NCBI GenBank assembly: GCA_032358165.1
Contig: JAALGY010000019.1
Span: 2,108,001-2,172,000, forward strand
Reading direction: 5' to 3'
DNA: 64,000 nucleotides
Source: Diplosphaera chodatii
Lineage: Eukaryota; Chlorophyta; Trebouxiophyceae; Prasiolales; Stichococcaceae
A program made the translations under genes and the position numbers. This document shows positions 59,909 to 64,000 of the stretch, piece after piece. Numbering within the stretch: the stretch's first letter is position 1; every line of letters begins with the position of its first letter. The notes under the pieces were generated by a model. That model saw only the letters and a list, made by a program, of their open reading frames with translations, was not told where the DNA came from and made no database searches.

Positions 59909-62408
59909 ATGCGAATCATGGCCACTCAGTGGGTTTTGGGAACCTCGTGGCTGTCATCAGCTCGTCAGGCAAGGCGTCGTCTGATAGGTGGGGTGGTGCG
60001 ACAGTCGGGCAGGTCGCTGGCACATAAGCGGCTGGGGTCCCGAGTCGCCACCCAGCAGAACAGCCCTGGCGCCAGCATGTACGCTGGTGTCCCGCCCATC
60101 ATGGCGTCCCACAATATAGGCCAAATATCTCCTCATGAGTACCTCTTCTCGGATGGCCCGGACTTTGCCGCTCACGCCGTGCTTCCCAGCGTCAGTGACA
60201 GCGACGTGAGCCTAGCCTGTGAGGCTGGCACACTGCCGAGGCTGCACTACACAGAGGGTCCTGGTGCCGTCAGGGGCCGCCCCGCAATCATCAGGACAGC
60301 GGCTTTGGGACCTCACCCCTATGCAGCCGATGAGGTCCTCTCAGAGGTCAGGGCATACAAGCAGCTGGCGGCCCTGCAGGGTGACTGTCTCCCAGTGCTA
60401 GAGGCCGCGGGTCTTTTCGGAGATAACGGCGTCATTGTGGCCGTCAGTGGTGTTCAGCATACCGGTGCTGACGCCCCGCCAGCCGGCGTGTCGCCTCAGA
60501 TGCTGTGGGATGCACTAGACAGCCTGCAGTGCATCCATGACTGTGGCGTGCTGTATGGCCGCCTGGACACGCGCAGCCTGTTGGTCCAGCAGCGCCCTCA
60601 GGTGGGCCTCGTAGTCTGTGTCTGTGTGCTGTGGTGGTCATGTGCGCTGCCACACTTCCACCATACATGTAAGTGGTTGCTCTCCTTCTCCAGCCCTGCG
60701 GCTGTAGACATCAGGCTCCTTTGCCGCAGTGCATGCTGTTGTCATGGTAGGACTGTGTCGGCAATGGTGACGCTGCTTTGAGCCACGCCAGCGGCAGCAA
60801 GCTCCTGTGGGCGAACTTCCGCCATGCGCAGATCATCCCAGAGCTGGACCGCCACTCTGCAGCTGCACAGGTACTGCGCCTGCTGAAGGACGATCGATGT
60901 GTGGTGCTTCTCCCAATCCTTGGCTGGACCTGCACACAGCATCGACATGGCTACACTGTCCGTTTTGCATGGCACTGAGGATGCTACACTGCGAACTCAG
61001 CTGTGATGTGGGCATGAAAGCCGGTTGGCGTCTAGCACACAGCTATGCAGGATGCAGATGGGCTGTGCACCTAGGCATGCAGATTTTCGGGCACTGCCCA
61101 GAGCGTGAACCCCTGCTTTTTATGTGCAGCTGGCAGGCGCATTGTGCAATTTATGTCAAGTGATGTCGCTGTTGCCATTGCAGGACGAGGCATTCTTGGC
61201 AGCGTTGTGGCTGGGTGTGCCAGATTGGGCTCATGCCCACCTGCTGCAAGCAGCCAGCATGCCAGACAGCATCTGCAATGATGCGTCCTCTCCCAGCGGC
61301 AGCAGGCCTGGCAGAGAACGGACCTTGGCAGCCTTACTGAGGCCATTTCCACAATACCAGCTGCAGCTCGGCCGGCAGCTTGAAGTCGCCACCAACGACA
61401 AATGCGCCCTGTGCTGGGGCACCATCAGAGGCCAGTTGGCTGTCATCAAACACTATCGCTTGTCATCACCCGGAGAGGCGCTCAAGGCGGCTGCCGAGGT
61501 GCGCAACTACCAGCACCTGTATGTCGCGTGCGCAAAACCAGGGGCCACTCATTGCCAAGGGCTGTGTACTGCTGTGTCGCCTCACATGCTGGCTGAAGTA
61601 TGTCCTCGGTTGTTAAACCTGACCGCCATTGGCAATGCACACTGCAGGTTCTGGCCTACCAGCAGCTCGACAGCCTCCAGGGCGAATGTGTTCCGCGGCT
61701 CCTTGCACACGGGACCATCAACAACGGCCGCAGTGCATTTCTCGCCCTGACATATGCTGGCACCAGCATGCAGGACCTGGTGCTGCAGTGCGATGCGCTG
61801 CTGGGCGATCACATCCTCACCCAGCAGGTGGGTCATGATGCTGACACATGTGGTTCCAGCAGAAGCATGAACGCCACCGTGCTGTGCTCGTCCCATTCTA
61901 GGAGCAATGCTTCTGGCGTGCCAGATGGCGGCATGGCTTCCAACATCTGCCTGAAAGAGTGCACTAGTGTTGGCAGGAACGCACGGCCGCGATGCAGGCG
62001 TTGGCAGCCATACATGACAAGGGCGTGCTGCATGGCGATGTCCTGCCCCGCAATGTGATGGTGCAGCGCACCCTGGTGTGCATCGCATGCAATCCTCGCT
62101 GCTGACCTTGCCATGTGGCACTCCTGAGAGTCAGTGCTCAGTTAAGCTGTTGAACACATGCTGGCAGCATGTGAATGCTAGCATTCCATTGTCAACTGCA
62201 GGGCAATAGCAGGGTGATGTGGCTGGACTTTGCCAACAGCTCGATCCTTCCGGGAATGGACTGCAGCTCCCGCCTGGCGCAGAAGGAGCGGTATGAGGCA
62301 GAGGCGTGCTGCCACCATGCGGACGTGATGCTTAGGCAGCGCCGCGGCAACCTAACACGGAAGGCCCAGGAACCGACCATGGTGTTTTCAGCAGTAGAAC
62401 GGCTGTAG
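59909..62408 (+). CDS. Tandem protein-kinase-like protein, first lobe set degenerate
   Basis: Six exons join in phase 0: 59909-60601, 60751-60870, 61184-61498, 61648-61827, 61977-62075 and 62202-62408, giving 537 aa. Two kinase-like halves follow each other. The N-terminal half has EVRAYKQLAALQGDCLPVLE, then CIHDCGVLYGRLDTRSLLVQ and LLWANFRHAQI. The C-terminal half has GTIRGQLAVIKHYRL (the Lys of the ATP site), VLAYQQLDSLQGECVPRLL, AAIHDKGVLHGDVLPRNVMV and VMWLDFANSS. The second half keeps the catalytic HGD with a following Asn and the DF of the Mg-binding loop. The first has YGR and NF instead and is probably a pseudokinase. The motif style (HGDVLPRN, WLDFA) fits the divergent kinase-like domains known from fungi and algae. 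The N-terminus (TQWVLGTSWLSSARQARRRL) is basic, without acidic residues, like a mitochondrial or plastid targeting peptide. Confidence 0.75.
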
Positions 62409-63117
62409 ATTAGCAACAATATGTGTGTTGTGCAAGTGCGGAGGCGATACCATGTACCAAAACAGTCCAGGTTTAGTATATAGAGCCAGCACCTTTGACA
62501 GGCTGCAAACAGTCGACAATGCCAGGCTGCAAGCTGGACAAGCAATCGGATGCAGACGACTGTGGCTTGCTGCACACTGTAGCTGGGGCTGAACTCGTTT
62601 CGTTGGTTGCACTTTGCATTTCAGGTTTCACAGAGCAGCAGATATCATTAATAAGGCAACCTTCCAGACCAGATGAGATTAAAGCAAGAGCCCCGGTGTC
62701 TTGAGGACTTGCATATCACCCAGAACTGTCAGCGCGTTGCATGGTTTATGTAGGTATCCCACTTGCACACTGGTCTGTGCTGCTGAGCTGAGACCACAGC
62801 TTCTGGTGACACACAATGTGGACACCGCAGCCTGCAGAACAACTGCTGTTGCCAACCCTTACAAGCGCTGATCAATGTGTGGCAACTTTCGACTGCTGGG
62901 CAGCGCCACACGCATGTGCATCGCTGCCATCGAATAGTGTCCAGACTCATTTGTTGCTTCCCCATCTCAAGGGAGGTGCGCCACCCAGCCTGCATGTGCC
63001 TTGGGCGTCAGACTCTTGCGCAGGTAACAGATCAGCCATGGACTGAAGCCGGAAAGCACATGCGCATGCAGCAGTAGTTGCAGCACGTGCAATAGCCTTG
63101 TGTTGCATACTGGACAC
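62409..63117. other. Region 3' of the kinase-like gene, no clear gene
   Basis: About 700 bp. A Cys-rich minus-strand reading (RCTCVWRCPAVESCH, then CRLRCPHC) lies near 62750-62920 and could be a C-terminal exon of the minus gene at 63.1-63.5 kb. I could not link it by phase. Otherwise nothing is visible. Confidence 0.35.
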
Positions 63118-63512
63118 CTGTGTGGCAGCGGCCACACCCTGCGGGCTGTTTTGCTGCAGGAATGACCATTGTGTCACTCTGCCCGCAAAGTGGACCTCAA
63201 TGACTTGCCAGCTGCGGATCAGCACACCCTCCGATGCATAAGTTCTGTGGACTGTGTCATTGTCTATCGCTCGTGCGGATTGGCACATCACCTGCAAAGA
63301 GCAAGTATCAGACGCCCTTCTGGTGCGATCTTGACCATGGGTTCAGGGACCATGGGTTACGACGTAGTGCTTCTGTTGGTGGAGGCGATGTGATCTTGCA
63401 GCCGTCAGCGTTGAACCTGTTGCTGCTTCCCGTAGCTTGCGCTTACTTTTGCGCTTACTTCTGCCCTTGCTTTCGCAGCATCCGAGCCTCTGCCAGTTTA
63501 GCAGGGTGCCAC
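63118..63512 (-). CDS. Unrecognised minus-strand gene, three probable exons
   Basis: I do not recognise the product. Exon 63459-63512 (WHPAKLAEARMLRKQGQ) joins in phase 2 to an exon starting at 63416 (FNADGCKITSPPPTEALRRN). Then 63118-63291 is exactly 58 codons, phase 0 at both ends (VMCQSARAIDNDTVHRTYAS, GVLIRSWQVIEVHFAGRVTQ). All have good acceptors. The start exon (perhaps near 63598, MVRGETMASADQ) and the 3' end were not resolved. The gene converges on the kinase-like gene. Confidence 0.5.
63438..63463 (-). repeat. Tandem duplicated splice donor
   Basis: On the minus strand AAGTAAGCGCAA is followed directly by AAGTAAGCGCAAG, giving two GTAAGC donors 12 nt apart at the end of the exon 63459-63512. 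Use of the second would add four codons without a frame change. Confidence 0.7.
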
Positions 63513-63599
63513 CTGCATAGTGGTAGGTCCTGCTAATCCTGATGTTTTGCCATAACCGGTGCCTGATCAGCGCTGGCCATAGTTTCGCCTCTGACCATA

Positions 63600-64000
63600 C
63601 TCAATGTCTTTCACTGTCTGTTACGTATGCAAGCGTCCTGCAATCATGTATATGAGCTGCCTACCGCCTGATGTTTCATGCTATGTCGGCCAGTGCAGCA
63701 GCGCACTGCTTGCACAGTCTGCCCTGGCTGCGGATCGATCTACAGGAGTACCACTTGATCTCGGTAACGTGTGCATGCGGTCACGCCGAGGCATAGACAG
63801 TGTATATTAGTCGCAGGAGTCCGCGTCAAAGTTATGGCAATTGACCACCTTGAATCCTTGAAAGTTGAAAGTACGACGCAAAGCGCCTCGATTAGGAGGC
63901 AGCCAGCGTGAATATAAAGCGATGACTATCCCGATTCCCAGCTGGTGGACTTGAGAAGTCCAGGCCCAAACGCCCAATGCATCATCAAGCCACTGGGTGT
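63600..64000. other. Right edge, no gene called
   Basis: A 68-codon plus-strand ORF (63604-63810) has no recognisable motif or splice context. The region may be the promoter of the minus-strand gene. I see no repeat. Confidence 0.35.

Noticed and set aside
1..64000. tRNA, rRNA, CRISPR arrays and complete mobile elements
   Set aside because: No cloverleaf, rRNA core, spaced repeats, reverse transcriptase or transposase could be recognised by eye.

Overview
This is a nuclear genome window from a green plant-lineage eukaryote, most likely a chlorophyte (green) alga. The DNA is GC-rich, genes carry many short exons separated by GT-AG introns, and the proteins are plant-like: limit dextrinase (pullulanase), a TOUGH/GPATCH1 G-patch protein, Agenet domains, a fused DAK1-DAK2 dihydroxyacetone kinase. 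TGTAA motifs, the usual green-algal polyadenylation signal, lie just after both pullulanase stop codons. I saw no bacterial operons, CRISPR arrays, rRNA, tRNA or complete transposon. Most single ORFs are pieces of exons or antisense shadows, so genes here are exon chains joined by phase-compatible splice sites.

Layout, left to right: AP-2 alpha adaptin (minus, 5' part only, runs off the left edge); p24/EMP24 cargo receptor (plus); a tiny CMC4-type twin CX9C mitochondrial protein (minus, 4467-5042); TOUGH/GPATCH1 (minus, 5724-11274); COQ3 ubiquinone methyltransferase with an odd repetitive C-terminal extension (minus, 12196 to about 15058); TVP38/TMEM64-type VTT membrane protein (plus, 16141-20335); dihydroxyacetone kinase (minus, 20923-24979); full-length limit dextrinase (plus, 25419-32329, 20 exons, 954 aa); a TFIIIC90/GTF3C4-like WD40 protein carrying a double Agenet module (minus, 32699-42202); a large unrecognised gene (plus, 42929 to about 51490); a 5'-truncated second copy of the limit dextrinase gene created by a roughly 4.2 kb segmental duplication (51497-55715); a gene with a PD-(D/E)XK-like ELK motif (plus, about 55820-59032); a tandem kinase-like gene (plus, 59909-62408); and fragments of an unrecognised minus-strand gene (63118-63512).

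The genes are mostly unrelated housekeeping genes: vesicle traffic (AP-2, p24, TVP38), mitochondrion (CMC4, COQ3), RNA and chromatin (TOUGH, TFIIIC90-Agenet), and carbon metabolism (DAK, limit dextrinase). The points of most interest are the Agenet pair inside the Pol III factor, the duplicated catalytic half of the debranching enzyme placed directly behind an unrelated gene, the nuclease-like/kinase-like neighbours at 56-62 kb, and a recurrent pattern in which short tandem duplications fall exactly on exon edges and splice sites in five different genes.
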